64,000 bases of DNA, taken from assembly GCA_910586715.1 (NCBI GenBank), contig CAJUJG010000002.1, positions 135,699 to 199,698 on the forward strand. The letters are read 5' to 3'. The position numbers and the translations under genes are program-made. Source of the stretch: an uncultured Lachnospiraceae bacterium. GTDB taxonomy: Bacteria; Bacillota; Clostridia; Lachnospirales; Lachnospiraceae. The notes beneath the pieces were generated by a model. It was not told where the DNA came from. It did no database searches and saw only the letters and a program-made list of their open reading frames with translations. This document shows positions 1-9,577 of this stretch, piece by piece. The stretch's first letter is position 1. Every line of letters begins with the position of its first letter.

Positions 1-85
1 ATACCTCGTAAACACTGCCTGCATACTTTACGGGTATTTTACTTATTGTAAGAATACCCTTGTCACTGTCAAAACCGCTAAACAT
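1..85 (-). CDS. Partial hypothetical protein (5' end only)
   Basis: The first 28 codons of a minus-strand gene that runs off the left edge. It starts at ATG 85-83 behind a strong AGGAGG site (about positions 90-97). The visible residues begin MFSGFDSDKGILTISKIP and match no family I recognise. It lies about 100 bases downstream of the 139-aa gene and probably belongs to the same gene string. Confidence 0.6.
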   Translation of the reverse strand, partial: MFSGFDSDKGILTISKIPVKYAGSVYEV

Positions 86-183
86 AACCAACCTCCTGTT
101 GCGTCAAACCCAACCGTAAACTAATCAAAACGGAAAAGGGGACTACACGAACGCAATCCCCTTCCCCTGTTACTCTGTTACAT

Positions 184-603
184 TTACACATTGCTGTCCA
201 AAGCGTCCATAATTTCCTCAAAATACTCCGCATCATCAATATCGTCCGCCAAAATAGACACAACCTGACCGTTTTCATAAGCGGTAATATCCATTCCGCC
301 GCTTTTCTTCGGTATCAGGTCCGCACTGAAATAATCAATGTCCTTTATGCCAATCATCCTGTTGTCTGACATCCATATGAACCCGCGGTACTCATCTCCC
401 CTGAGCTTGTTTACAACGATTTCCTTAAGCTGCACAGCCGTTTCACTGCTTGGAATTTCTTCAATCGGAAGGTCATCAAATCCGTAGACCACCTCCACTT
501 CAAACCCGTCAAAGAAATACATAGCGCTTGCACCGTTTACTATGTCCCGAATAACCGGAACCACATCACCATCACAATTTTTCACATAACCCACTAAATA
601 CAT
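184..603 (-). CDS. Hypothetical acidic protein, 139 aa
   Basis: An open frame with a good AGAAGGAGG site just upstream of ATG 603. The protein is acidic and soluble, without a signal peptide, membrane segment or recognisable motif. The C-terminus is Asp/Glu-rich (DDIDDAEYFEEIMDALD). It follows the sigma-like gene by 80 bases in the same direction, so the two may be cotranscribed. Function unknown; it resembles the small cargo ORFs common on clostridial integrative elements. Confidence 0.6.
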   Translation of the reverse strand: MYLVGYVKNCDGDVVPVIRDIVNGASAMYFFDGFEVEVVYGFDDLPIEEIPSSETAVQLKEIVVNKLRGDEYRGFIWMSDNRMIGIKDIDYFSADLIPKKSGGMDITAYENGQVVSILADDIDDAEYFEEIMDALDSNV

Positions 604-683
604 ACATGTTCCTCCTTCTGGTTTAAAAACCGTTTTCTATTCTTCATTTTTATATGTTACTGCATCATATAATTTTTAATTTT

Positions 684-1091
684 TCAAATCCTGCCGTATT
701 GGTACAGTCTGATAAATTTTTCCCTTATGATACTCTTCAGATTTTTATGATACTTCGAGAGATAAGGCACGGATACGCCGAGAAGCCTTGCTGTCTCCGT
801 CAGTTTCATTTCCTCATAATAAATACACTGCACGACCTTTTTCTGTCTCTCGTTCAGTCCTTTTAATACTTCCCTCAGAATCCTTACCTGTTCTTCAAGA
901 ATGATTTCGTCAATAAATCTGCACTCAACCCCGTCAAATCCAAAACCATCCTCAAGCGGAACCATCCTCATGTAATAGCGTTCCCTCTGTTTCTTTTCCC
1001 GCCAGTAAGACCGTCTCACTTCCCTCTCAATAACATCATCAACATCAACGTCAACAACTCTGCTCATAATTTCACTGTAGTACCTTAACAT
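684..1091 (-). CDS. Sigma-70 region-4-like helix-turn-helix protein
   Basis: A 135-aa basic protein. Residues about 70-130 read as a sigma-70 region 4: LKGLNERQKKVVQCIYYEEM, then LTETARLLGVSVPYLSKYHK as the HTH and recognition helix, then a basic tail. Region 2 is absent, so it is not a complete sigma factor. It resembles the short sigma-region-4 proteins carried by Firmicutes conjugative elements (compare Tn916 orf7), which act as transcription activators. AGGATTATTTAC before ATG 1091 is a plausible ribosome site. It lies downstream of the giant-gene terminator, so it is probably transcribed separately. Its targets are unknown; element genes are the likely ones. Confidence 0.75.
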   Translation of the reverse strand: MLRYYSEIMSRVVDVDVDDVIEREVRRSYWREKKQRERYYMRMVPLEDGFGFDGVECRFIDEIILEEQVRILREVLKGLNERQKKVVQCIYYEEMKLTETARLLGVSVPYLSKYHKNLKSIIREKFIRLYQYGRI

Positions 1092-1179
1092 GTAAATAAT
1101 CCTCCGTTTCCGTCAGAAGATTATTCACTGCGTCTGATGCCGTTAAAACCGGTACCGCTTTCCTCCTTCCCCGCTCTTT

Positions 1180-1214
1180 CTGCACTGCTGCTCAAGGCTC
1201 CGGCACCAGTGCAG
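1180..1214. repeat. Perfect 8-bp inverted repeat
   Basis: CTGCACTG (1180-1187) pairs with CAGTGCAG (1207-1214) around a 19-base loop. It lies in the 220-base gap between the giant gene and the sigma-like gene, beside the giant-gene terminator. It could be part of the sigma-like gene's promoter/operator region or a second transcription stop. Confidence 0.4.
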
Positions 1215-1215
1215 T

Positions 1216-1278
1216 AAAAATCTCCTGCCTGTAAATCCATAAGTTTTAGTCTCTTACAGTTTACTAGACAGGAGATTT
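1216..1278 (-). terminator. Terminator of the giant surface gene
   Basis: On the minus strand AATCTCCTG plus flanking bases pairs with CAGGAGATT, extending to GTAAA/TTTAC, and the right arm runs into TTTTTA. It begins 36 bases after the stop codon of the 2685-aa gene. The loop is about 24 bases. This is a plausible intrinsic terminator that separates the giant gene from the sigma-like gene. Confidence 0.55.
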
Positions 1279-1313
1279 CCAACAATTGCCTTAATTTACA
1301 GATATTTTATTAT

Positions 1314-4300
1314 TTAATGTGTTCCGAACGTATCAAGGTCATCCTTGGATGTCTTCTTCGGGTCATAAATCACAATAACCGGATCAGGTCCCGGGTCGGG
1401 ATTGGGATCAGGGTCGGGATTGTGTCCCGGGTCAGGATCAGGGTCAGTTCCCGGATCGAATGTCAATCCTTTATAAGTATACTTCGCCGGAACTCCCTTA
1501 TACTCCAAGTCCCAAACCTGTCCGTCCGCCTCGATGTCAAGCGTAAGTATGATATGCGCGCCCTCTTCATCCGCAAGGCTTTCATATTCGTCCAGATTTG
1601 CCTTATTATAAGGTTTGCCTGCGAGCACGAATTTTGAACTTGACGGCAGCTTAACTGAAAAATGGTAACGCTGCGCCTGTTTTGTGTAGCCTACAGGAAC
1701 CAGATAAGTATCATCCGCCGCATTCCCATCCTCATCGCCTATATTGCCGTTCATCAGCTCGCTGTCAGTAAATGAACTGACTCCCGACCTGCCTGTTCTG
1801 TCAGTCGTATACATTGTGCCTAAGTAAGTCTTATCCAGGTCTATCAGGTTCAGCAGCTGCGTTGTGCCAATCTTATGCATCTCACTTGTTGTAACGCTGC
1901 GCCCCGAAACGGAGTAAGCCGCGTCCGGTATGACTACTTCGCCCGTATCCGGATCCTGCGTTATAAGGCTCTCGTCCGTTATCGTAACAAACTGTTTGTC
2001 CCCAAGCCCTGTTACGTACCGCTCATAGTTTGTGGCATTGCGCCTGCCTGACTCCGTTATCCAGTCAAGGTATATATTTCCCGCCTTTAGTCCGGTATTG
2101 CTTACCGAACCTTTTATGTCTGAATAATAATTGACAAGCGAATACTCACCCATGCTGTTCGCTGCATAGACATCAAGATGATATGTATTGTACCTTGTCA
2201 CTTCCCCTGATGCATTCTTTTCTCTTGGCACTACCAGCGTATAGTTCGGTTTAATTGCAACCTGCTGTTCCGTACTCTCTGTATAATTCCTTCCGTAATA
2301 ATTACCCACGGTCTGCACATCCATGTATAATCCGTAACCGACACGCATCGCCTGATTTGTTAAACCGCTCGAAATCTCGCTTAAATACTCAGGCGTTAAA
2401 GGCAGTAACAGACCGTCCTTCCACTTGCCGCCATATTCATTAACCGGATTTTCCGGAACATTGGAACCGTTCTTAAAAGTACCGTCCGATATTTCTCCCG
2501 GAGTCAGTGAATCCCAGCTGTCCTGATAAGCGCTGCTTATACTGTCCTCATTCTTCGCTGTCTTTTTGTCGGAAACAATCTTTCTTGGCGACTCGCTGTC
2601 AACTGCCGGAACCAGTCCGGGAATCAGCCAGTCGTTTAAATCCGTGGAATAATTTACATTGTCATTCGTGTTTTCCGCTGACACCTTCTTGAACAGCGCC
2701 GCAAATCTCGGGTCGCCCGTATCCGTAATGGACAATGCACCGATGGAGCCTATCACATCCACATACTGCAGTAAATACGCATCATGCTTGCGTTTGTAAT
2801 TGTATGTCTCGCACACATGATTGTCCTCGTTCTCATTTTCCTTCGTAATACCCTTGCGCGCTCCATTGACCGCAATTACCTGAAACTGAGCCGTACCGTC
2901 AATCTGCTCTGAATTTTCAAGCGGGATGTAAAACGTTCCTGTATCCTTTCCTTTAAAGTATGTATACCACGGTATTGGCGTACCCGCCGCATATGCAACG
3001 TACGCGCCAAGCTGTTCGGGATCGCCGCCGCTGTAATCAGAATTTTCCACCAGCACGTCAAACGAGAACGTAACATACTTGTCCCTTATCCAGCGTTCCG
3101 TACTCATGCCGTTCGCATAACCTTTTCCAAGAACACCCACAGTATCAAGCAGACCCAAAGCGTTGTTACTGTAAAAGTCGCCTGTCGTCGGATACTTGAC
3201 TTTGAACTCCCTGTCAAGCCCCACAAACGCGATATACTTCCGTCTTATTGCCACCGTATTCCCGTTATCCGACACTTCCTTTTCATACGCCGCCTTCTTT
3301 TCCTCCGAAGACAGTGTATGCTTGGAATCATCGCCGCATGCAATCCAGCACTCCGTTCCATGATGTGATGCATCATTATAATAGGAAGCGTTGTTCTCAA
3401 AATACCTGCGTATTGCTTCATTTCTTTGGTTTTCCGTACAACTTGTAATGCTGACGCCCGCCGGCAGATAAGATGTCCATGCCCCCATAAGGGAAGCCAG
3501 CGTGTAATGATGCGGTTCCGTACATGACAGAACCTTTGAGCTTTTGTATCCCGTACATGCATCCGTACATGTGTGCCTGTTTGGCTTGGTGTGGTCAACA
3601 TTCCAGTCAAACAGAGAATTACCGTCATACCAGAACCTTGAGTCACGCGCCGTATAATAAAGCTTTCCACGCACGTGCTCGCAGAAATAGTCGCTCTTTG
3701 TTATGTTCTTTCTGTTTGACCAATTCTCGACATCTGTCGGAAGTATCTTCATGCACAGACTGTCTTTATACTCTTCAACGAAATCGCTGAACAGTACATA
3801 TCCCTTGCTGCCAAAGCCAAGACGCACATAAAATTTTTCATAGACGCTGTCCTGCAGGGCTTTATAGCCGAGTGTAGTCATTGTCGCATTTTTTATCTTC
3901 CCGTCCTCATTTACGTATTTCGCCTGTACATATTTGCCTTTTGAGGAATCATATGTATAGAAGTTCAGGTTATACAGCAGTTTTACTTTCTCAATCCTGT
4001 CATTACCCGAATTAAGACCTGCCACTTTTCCTTTGTCGTTTATGTGGTAAAATGCCACATCGACTGTATTCTTTGAAGTGCTTTGTGCATTATAGTCAGA
4101 ATCGTCAATGATAACGTCGGAACCGTCCCCGCCCGGATTTTCCCCGCTTGAGACATCCTCGCCGGACTCTTCGTCTCCCGGCTCCTCTCCGCCATCGTCG
4201 GGCTCTTCCGTTGCCGACTCCGCTTCATTGGGGTCTTCTACTTCCTCACCTTCCGCCTCTTCATCCTCGTCTTCGCCATACAGACTGTAATTCTGCAGCC

Positions 4301-7300
4301 ACGCATACACAAACGGCTCATAATTGAAATTCTTCTTTCCGTTCACAAACTGCTGTGTTTCGTCCAAAGGATAATGATACGTATCGTCAGCCTCTGCGGA
4401 TGAGCAGTGGAAATAATACGGGAAGTTTCCCACACTGACGCTTGTTACAGGCTTTGTGTTTCCCTTGCCGTCTGTTGTCGTGTTCAGATTCCAGTTCCAC
4501 AGATATATTCCGTGTGTGTACACTTCGGTTGTTTTGCTGTCATAAGCCGCGTTTTTGTCATATACCATATCTTCCACGCCGTACTGTCCGTACTTGTCGC
4601 CGTACTTCTCATCGGAAACAGCCACGATATAAATATACCCGTCGCCGTCGTTATCATAAGATACCTGCTGATTTTTGATTGTCCCGGACACTTCGGACTC
4701 ATAGGGTTCAAGCACATCCCTGAACCAATTCGGAACAGGTGTCCCCCTGCCCTTTGCCGCCGTAACGTCCAGCACAACATGCTCTTCTGCCTTTTCTTCA
4801 TCCCCCTTACCTGAAACTTCCACTTTGGAAATCCTGACAGTGGTATCCGTCGCCGCCTCAACCATAGCATTCCTGTTCGCCTGTACGATTGCCATTTCAG
4901 CACCAACCGCTATCTTCTTCAGATCAGGTACATACAGCTTGAACTTCTGCGTACCCCTCACCGCCTTCTTCCATGCGTTTGTCAGTTCCGTATTTGCCCA
5001 CTGTATGTCGCTGGAGTTCATTCCCATAAGGGATGTCTCATAACTCAGTGTATAAACATCGTCCGCCGAATCGGGATCGCCATCCAGCGTTATGAATCCC
5101 TTTATAACGGTTCCCGGATAGTTCAGGTAATCCTGATAACCATCCCTGTCCTTATACCTGTTATACTTATAATGTCCCGTAGACGGTCCCGCTATCTCGA
5201 TATAATATGTCACGCCTCCCGCAAGCAGGTATTCGCCTTTTGCTGAAAGCTTGTCCGTATCCGTCTTACTCTTTATTTTGCTTCTGTCAACCTCAAGCTT
5301 TGCCTCGTAATTGCTGTAGCATTCGTCATCATCATGCTCATGGTAATTGTACACCCCTTTGGGTCCCTGCGTCCCGTCGTCCTGAAGATGCTGGTAAAAA
5401 TCGCCCGATACCTGCACATAACAGTTATCGTTATGCTGAGAAAATACATTCCCATCCGCGTCCTTCGGATGTGCCGCATAATCAGTCAGTGTCTTAAACT
5501 CACAGGTATAGTCGCCCGGACAATACCCGAGACTTAATGCCGGACGCGTACCTTTAGGCGCCTGTCCGTCCACACGCTGGTCATACTTTGCAGCAATGGA
5601 TAAGACTTCACCCGATGTCGCCACAGGGTCAAACACCACAATGTCGTTTACTTTTGTCTTCCCTTCCGTATATACCATTTCAATATCATACGAATTGTTG
5701 TCATTCCTTACCTTATTTCCGTCTTTAACTCCCCAGTCTGTTCCCTTTGTGTCATGGTTTCCCGAACCGATGCTCTTCTTCGCGTGTAGGTAGACATTCC
5801 CCACACTATGCACGCCGTTCTCAACGGGCGCCCTACTGTCCGTTATTTCATTCGGACGGTATATATTACTGTCAGCTCCTGTCTTCTTCTCATAGGAATC
5901 CCGTATGTTCAGACCCGTAACTTCATATGCGGACTGACCTGTTTTACCGCTTAAGGCTGAAACACCGATTACGCTTTTCAGTCTTTCCGCATACGTCGCG
6001 GAACTCCCGAACACAGTTTTCTCCATCAAACTGTTCGCCCCCGACGTATAATTGGTATTCGAATAATTACTGCTCCTGTTTGCGTATTCACCCGTATATC
6101 CTACACGAAACAAATCGCTTGAACTGCGGTCATGGAAAGTATAGGATGTAAAGTTTCCCGATGCAATTGTGCCTGCATCTGTCGCATCACCGCCCCATAG
6201 CCTTGCCCTTGCATTTTCCAGACTGTCGCCCCACGGTGAAGCTGTGCTGTTTGCGGCTGCGAAGTTTAATCCTCCCGCTTCGCCTTTTTTGTAGGTAATC
6301 TTATTAAACGTGTATGTCTTGCCACTGGGATCGCCGATTTTCTCCTTGCCGTCACTGTCTTTTGTCTCACTCTCACTGATATCTGACTTTGTATAGCCCG
6401 CAGTCGGTACATTTGCCTTCAATGATGCATATGCATTTCCTGTTATTACCTGATAAGAACCTTCCGTATTCTTCAGATCGAGGTAATCGCTCATTACAAC
6501 AGCAACCGTATCCTTTACCGTGCCGTTAATATACTCGTTGATAAGCTTTGCAAAAGGTTCGGGCGCTTCCGTAACCAGTTTAACATCTCCATCTCCTGTG
6601 CCTGTCTTTACCTCATACTTGTCATTTCCCAAATAATCCTCGCCTGACTTTGACGAACTGAATATAAGCCTGCCGTTCCCTGACTTGTAGCTGCCTTCCT
6701 TAAAAAACGACCTTACGGTGGTTTCCGGCAGTATCTTTTCGTTTCCGCTGCCAATCACATCATCGTCCGCTTTATACTCAATCTCGTTTACCTGCCATAC
6801 CTCAAGATTGTTGTCAACATCAAGATAGTGATAATCAGATATTTCCTGCTCTATTACCGCCTTATACGTATGCACATGCGTATGCTTCTTATTCAGATAG
6901 TGTGTCACCACACACCCATCCGCTTTATTATACGTACCTGTTCCTGCCGCGGTAGTTGCAGTTTCACCGGGACATTCGTCAGCTACCGTATAGGAAGTTG
7001 AAGCGCTCATTGTCCCACCACAGTCCGCAACACTACAGGTCTCGGTTATGCCGCTTACGCCCCCGCACTTTACACCCGACTTTTCCGCACCGCATTTACC
7101 GCACTTAAGCGTATGCCCCGGACATGACCTCACACAATAATCCGCATTACTGCCCGCACACTTTTCAACCACATAACTGAGTGTATAAGTCCTGCTCTTG
7201 CCCGTATCCTTCTTAATGTCACCTTCCATGTTCACCATGAACTCGGTATATCCCGCCCCTAAGAACAGGTTTTCATCGGTAGGCACTCCCGCCATCGCCT

Positions 7301-9371
7301 CATACTGTTCATTGTAAATACTATTATGCTTTATCTCCGCATAATTTCCGGGATTGATATCGGAATAATACATGATTGCGTCGCCGCGGTAAATCCACGG
7401 AACGCTGTCATGCGCCGCCCTGTTCTCTTTGAAAGCGTCTTCCCCGCGGTGCCATCTCCATTTGCTGAGACATGAACCTGTCGAACACTTTGTCTTTCCC
7501 GTACCGTTCACGTTATAGGTAAACGTCGGACGGTTTATTCTCTGCTCAGGCGTATAACTCTTTGGGTAATAGGTAAACCTCACGGTACAGTGATAGGTTG
7601 CGTTTGTGACTGCCTTCTCCGTCATGTCAATATAAATGCCCCTGTCCTCAAACTGTATCTGCTGCTGCCCCGTAAACACCGAGTAAGCGCTCATGCCTGA
7701 ACTGTCGTTCCAGTTGACGCCTTCCCAACGGAAGATTACCGTATCGTTATAATTGTCCAGCGTCGCGGCATTTTTGAAGTTTGAATTAAGGTTTACGTCA
7801 AATATCTTATCCGTCGTGTCCCACGCAACGCTGTTCGGAGCTCCGTTTTCACCGTCATATTCAAAGGTCCTCTGCACAATCACTTCCAGCGCCGTTTCCC
7901 AATCTTCCGTCGTATCCGCCGCCAGTGAATCATAGACAAGCTTCAGGTTCCGCAGGTTTGCTTCCGTCTGCTTAAAGTCTATTGTGACGGTAGCATCAAC
8001 CGTCTCTTTATCCGTCGTGACCATGTACTGCTTAGAGCTGGCGGTAATGTTGAAATCCAGCTCAAGCTTGGGTTTCTTCGGTGTCGGCTGATGCATCGGC
8101 GCTAACAGTCTCATGTCCATGTTCTGTGTCGAAATGTAGGTATATCCCGCATTGCCGCATAAGTTGCCTCCAAGCCCCTCAGGAAAGGCGGTTAAAGCCA
8201 TTCCCCAATCTTCGGAAGATTGAGACCACCAGTATCTGTCGGCATTACCGTCTTTTGCAAAAGTATTGCTGCCGTTCTTATCTGGCGCGTTGCTCTTGTA
8301 AAAATTCTGTAAGCCTGACCAGTCAGTTGTCGCTGATGTAACATCATAAATGTTCCCATTCCCTACACCATTCCAATGCAGAAGACTCTCCACGCTTCTC
8401 CCGCTTCTTGCAGCATAGTAGTTTGGCAGAGTCATAATATTAAAATAAGATGACCTGCCTGCACTGACTGCAATTGCGGATGCGATTGTAACGGTGACGT
8501 ATGTTGATGCGAAATTGTCATTTTGATACATGCAAAAATCATCAATGTAGCTATCATATGCGTTGTTACACATCGCATTTATGATGATAAGGAAGTCAAG
8601 ATACCGTACTAAAATGTCGTAGTGGTCAAGGTTCTCGGTACTGCTTCCATATATGAACTCATTGATTGCGTCGTCAGCGCTTCCTGCCAATGCCCATAAC
8701 GCCACATAAGATTTGATTGCAGCATCCAACTTTCCTGAACCGTTTGCTGCGGATATTGCGGTACTTCCAGTTAGGCTTCGGTCCTGTAATCCCTGTTTAA
8801 TTGAAGCGTTGCCGTCAAGAAGCTGCGCAGTGGAATGGAAGTTTAATTTTAAAGTAGCAAACTCACTCGGACGTGCATGGCGATGACCTGTTCCTGCAGC
8901 TGCATTAGATGAATAACTATTGGCAAAAGAATTACTATTTACATTCCCCTGCGAACTTCTTGGTCTACGCTGTTTTGTTATTTTACAACTCCCAACACTT
9001 GTATGATGACTATTTTGATTTGTCCACTCTACATAAGTGAACTTCTCTGGGTTAGTAAAATAATCATAAACATATTCTGTAGGATAGTCGTACAAATACT
9101 TAGTAACAACAGAAACTGCACAATCACTGTATTCGCTGTTATTTGTAACATAAGCTGTTTCCTGTACAGACATTATCCATCCAACCCGAGAGTTGAACAT
9201 AAAGTCTGCATGGTCTTTATCCGTTTTAACTGTTGGATTACCATTACCACTATTCTCTGTAGATGCATCGGGTATTGCCATTGATACAATTGATTGGATG
9301 AGAAAACTGACAATCAGCAATAATGGTAATACTATCTTTAGTATCCGTATCCGTTTTTGTTTAAATTTCAT
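1314..9371 (-). CDS. Giant secreted surface protein, 2685 aa
   Basis: An uninterrupted 8.06-kb frame. Residues 1-31 form a signal peptide (basic MKFKQKRIRILK, then a hydrophobic core). About 740-790 is a Cys-rich block with zinc-knuckle-like pairs (CGKCGAEKSGVKCGG). About 1697-1757 is a strongly acidic linker (EDEDEEAEGEEVEDPNEAES and on). About 1930-2010 is a second Cys/His-rich block. About 2638-2660 is an Asp-Pro repeat (DPDPNPDPGPDP) of the wall-spanning kind. The rest is rich in Asn, Tyr, Thr and Gly, as in beta-sandwich adhesins. There is no LPxTG-like motif or terminal membrane anchor, so it is secreted or held non-covalently. The start follows an AAAGGGG site. I do not recognise the family. 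Adhesion or element-encoded surface structure is inferred from size, secretion and the sortase neighbourhood. Confidence 0.85.
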   Translation of the reverse strand: MKFKQKRIRILKIVLPLLLIVSFLIQSIVSMAIPDASTENSGNGNPTVKTDKDHADFMFNSRVGWIMSVQETAYVTNNSEYSDCAVSVVTKYLYDYPTEYVYDYFTNPEKFTYVEWTNQNSHHTSVGSCKITKQRRPRSSQGNVNSNSFANSYSSNAAAGTGHRHARPSEFATLKLNFHSTAQLLDGNASIKQGLQDRSLTGSTAISAANGSGKLDAAIKSYVALWALAGSADDAINEFIYGSSTENLDHYDILVRYLDFLIIINAMCNNAYDSYIDDFCMYQNDNFASTYVTVTIASAIAVSAGRSSYFNIMTLPNYYAARSGRSVESLLHWNGVGNGNIYDVTSATTDWSGLQNFYKSNAPDKNGSNTFAKDGNADRYWWSQSSEDWGMALTAFPEGLGGNLCGNAGYTYISTQNMDMRLLAPMHQPTPKKPKLELDFNITASSKQYMVTTDKETVDATVTIDFKQTEANLRNLKLVYDSLAADTTEDWETALEVIVQRTFEYDGENGAPNSVAWDTTDKIFDVNLNSNFKNAATLDNYNDTVIFRWEGVNWNDSSGMSAYSVFTGQQQIQFEDRGIYIDMTEKAVTNATYHCTVRFTYYPKSYTPEQRINRPTFTYNVNGTGKTKCSTGSCLSKWRWHRGEDAFKENRAAHDSVPWIYRGDAIMYYSDINPGNYAEIKHNSIYNEQYEAMAGVPTDENLFLGAGYTEFMVNMEGDIKKDTGKSRTYTLSYVVEKCAGSNADYCVRSCPGHTLKCGKCGAEKSGVKCGGVSGITETCSVADCGGTMSASTSYTVADECPGETATTAAGTGTYNKADGCVVTHYLNKKHTHVHTYKAVIEQEISDYHYLDVDNNLEVWQVNEIEYKADDDVIGSGNEKILPETTVRSFFKEGSYKSGNGRLIFSSSKSGEDYLGNDKYEVKTGTGDGDVKLVTEAPEPFAKLINEYINGTVKDTVAVVMSDYLDLKNTEGSYQVITGNAYASLKANVPTAGYTKSDISESETKDSDGKEKIGDPSGKTYTFNKITYKKGEAGGLNFAAANSTASPWGDSLENARARLWGGDATDAGTIASGNFTSYTFHDRSSSDLFRVGYTGEYANRSSNYSNTNYTSGANSLMEKTVFGSSATYAERLKSVIGVSALSGKTGQSAYEVTGLNIRDSYEKKTGADSNIYRPNEITDSRAPVENGVHSVGNVYLHAKKSIGSGNHDTKGTDWGVKDGNKVRNDNNSYDIEMVYTEGKTKVNDIVVFDPVATSGEVLSIAAKYDQRVDGQAPKGTRPALSLGYCPGDYTCEFKTLTDYAAHPKDADGNVFSQHNDNCYVQVSGDFYQHLQDDGTQGPKGVYNYHEHDDDECYSNYEAKLEVDRSKIKSKTDTDKLSAKGEYLLAGGVTYYIEIAGPSTGHYKYNRYKDRDGYQDYLNYPGTVIKGFITLDGDPDSADDVYTLSYETSLMGMNSSDIQWANTELTNAWKKAVRGTQKFKLYVPDLKKIAVGAEMAIVQANRNAMVEAATDTTVRISKVEVSGKGDEEKAEEHVVLDVTAAKGRGTPVPNWFRDVLEPYESEVSGTIKNQQVSYDNDGDGYIYIVAVSDEKYGDKYGQYGVEDMVYDKNAAYDSKTTEVYTHGIYLWNWNLNTTTDGKGNTKPVTSVSVGNFPYYFHCSSAEADDTYHYPLDETQQFVNGKKNFNYEPFVYAWLQNYSLYGEDEDEEAEGEEVEDPNEAESATEEPDDGGEEPGDEESGEDVSSGENPGGDGSDVIIDDSDYNAQSTSKNTVDVAFYHINDKGKVAGLNSGNDRIEKVKLLYNLNFYTYDSSKGKYVQAKYVNEDGKIKNATMTTLGYKALQDSVYEKFYVRLGFGSKGYVLFSDFVEEYKDSLCMKILPTDVENWSNRKNITKSDYFCEHVRGKLYYTARDSRFWYDGNSLFDWNVDHTKPNRHTCTDACTGYKSSKVLSCTEPHHYTLASLMGAWTSYLPAGVSITSCTENQRNEAIRRYFENNASYYNDASHHGTECWIACGDDSKHTLSSEEKKAAYEKEVSDNGNTVAIRRKYIAFVGLDREFKVKYPTTGDFYSNNALGLLDTVGVLGKGYANGMSTERWIRDKYVTFSFDVLVENSDYSGGDPEQLGAYVAYAAGTPIPWYTYFKGKDTGTFYIPLENSEQIDGTAQFQVIAVNGARKGITKENENEDNHVCETYNYKRKHDAYLLQYVDVIGSIGALSITDTGDPRFAALFKKVSAENTNDNVNYSTDLNDWLIPGLVPAVDSESPRKIVSDKKTAKNEDSISSAYQDSWDSLTPGEISDGTFKNGSNVPENPVNEYGGKWKDGLLLPLTPEYLSEISSGLTNQAMRVGYGLYMDVQTVGNYYGRNYTESTEQQVAIKPNYTLVVPREKNASGEVTRYNTYHLDVYAANSMGEYSLVNYYSDIKGSVSNTGLKAGNIYLDWITESGRRNATNYERYVTGLGDKQFVTITDESLITQDPDTGEVVIPDAAYSVSGRSVTTSEMHKIGTTQLLNLIDLDKTYLGTMYTTDRTGRSGVSSFTDSELMNGNIGDEDGNAADDTYLVPVGYTKQAQRYHFSVKLPSSSKFVLAGKPYNKANLDEYESLADEEGAHIILTLDIEADGQVWDLEYKGVPAKYTYKGLTFDPGTDPDPDPGHNPDPDPNPDPGPDPVIVIYDPKKTSKDDLDTFGTH

Positions 9372-9397
9372 TTTATAAAATCCCCTTTCTTGTAAAT

Positions 9398-9428
9398 AAT
9401 AAAAAGAAGAGGCTTTCTCTTCTTTTTA
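9398..9428 (-). promoter_or_regulatory. Leader hairpin (possible attenuator) of the giant gene
   Basis: AAAAAGAAGAG pairs with CTCTTCTTTTT around a 4-base loop. The stem is perfect and flanked by runs of T on either strand, as in an intrinsic terminator. It lies only about 30 bases upstream of the giant gene start, between the candidate promoter and the ribosome site. Because it sits inside the leader, it may attenuate transcription. Alternatively it stops plus-strand transcription, but no plus-strand gene precedes it. Confidence 0.5.
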
Positions 9429-9463
9429 ATTGTCAATTGACTGACTCAATCACTTATTAAAAT

Positions 9464-9491
9464 TTTATAAATTTTCTATTCACACTGTTAA
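9464..9491 (-). promoter_or_regulatory. Candidate promoter of the giant gene
   Basis: On the minus strand TTAACA (9491-9486) is followed after 16 bases by TATAAA (9469-9464) in AT-rich DNA, a good sigma-A-like pair. A transcript from here would carry an approximately 85-base leader containing the hairpin at 9398-9428. Confidence 0.45.
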
Positions 9492-9510
9492 GAATTTTCT
9501 GTTTACTGTC

Positions 9511-9543
9511 GATAAAAATAATCATAAATTGATTATTTTTATC
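9511..9543. promoter_or_regulatory. Perfect 14-bp palindrome before the LRR gene
   Basis: GATAAAAATAATCA (9511-9524) and its exact complement TGATTATTTTTATC (9530-9543) flank a 5-base spacer. It lies between the divergent 2685-aa and 376-aa genes, 35 bases before the latter's start. The symmetry fits an operator for a dimeric regulator shared by both genes; an RNA hairpin in the LRR-gene leader is the alternative. Confidence 0.45.
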
Positions 9544-9577
9544 ATTAATAATTACCCAGTATAATAGGAGGTTTCTC

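Noticed and set aside
3245..3670. Long frames on both strands inside the giant gene, for example 141 aa at 3245-3670
   Set aside because: They overlap the uninterrupted 2685-aa frame, lack start sites, and have no sensible protein pattern.
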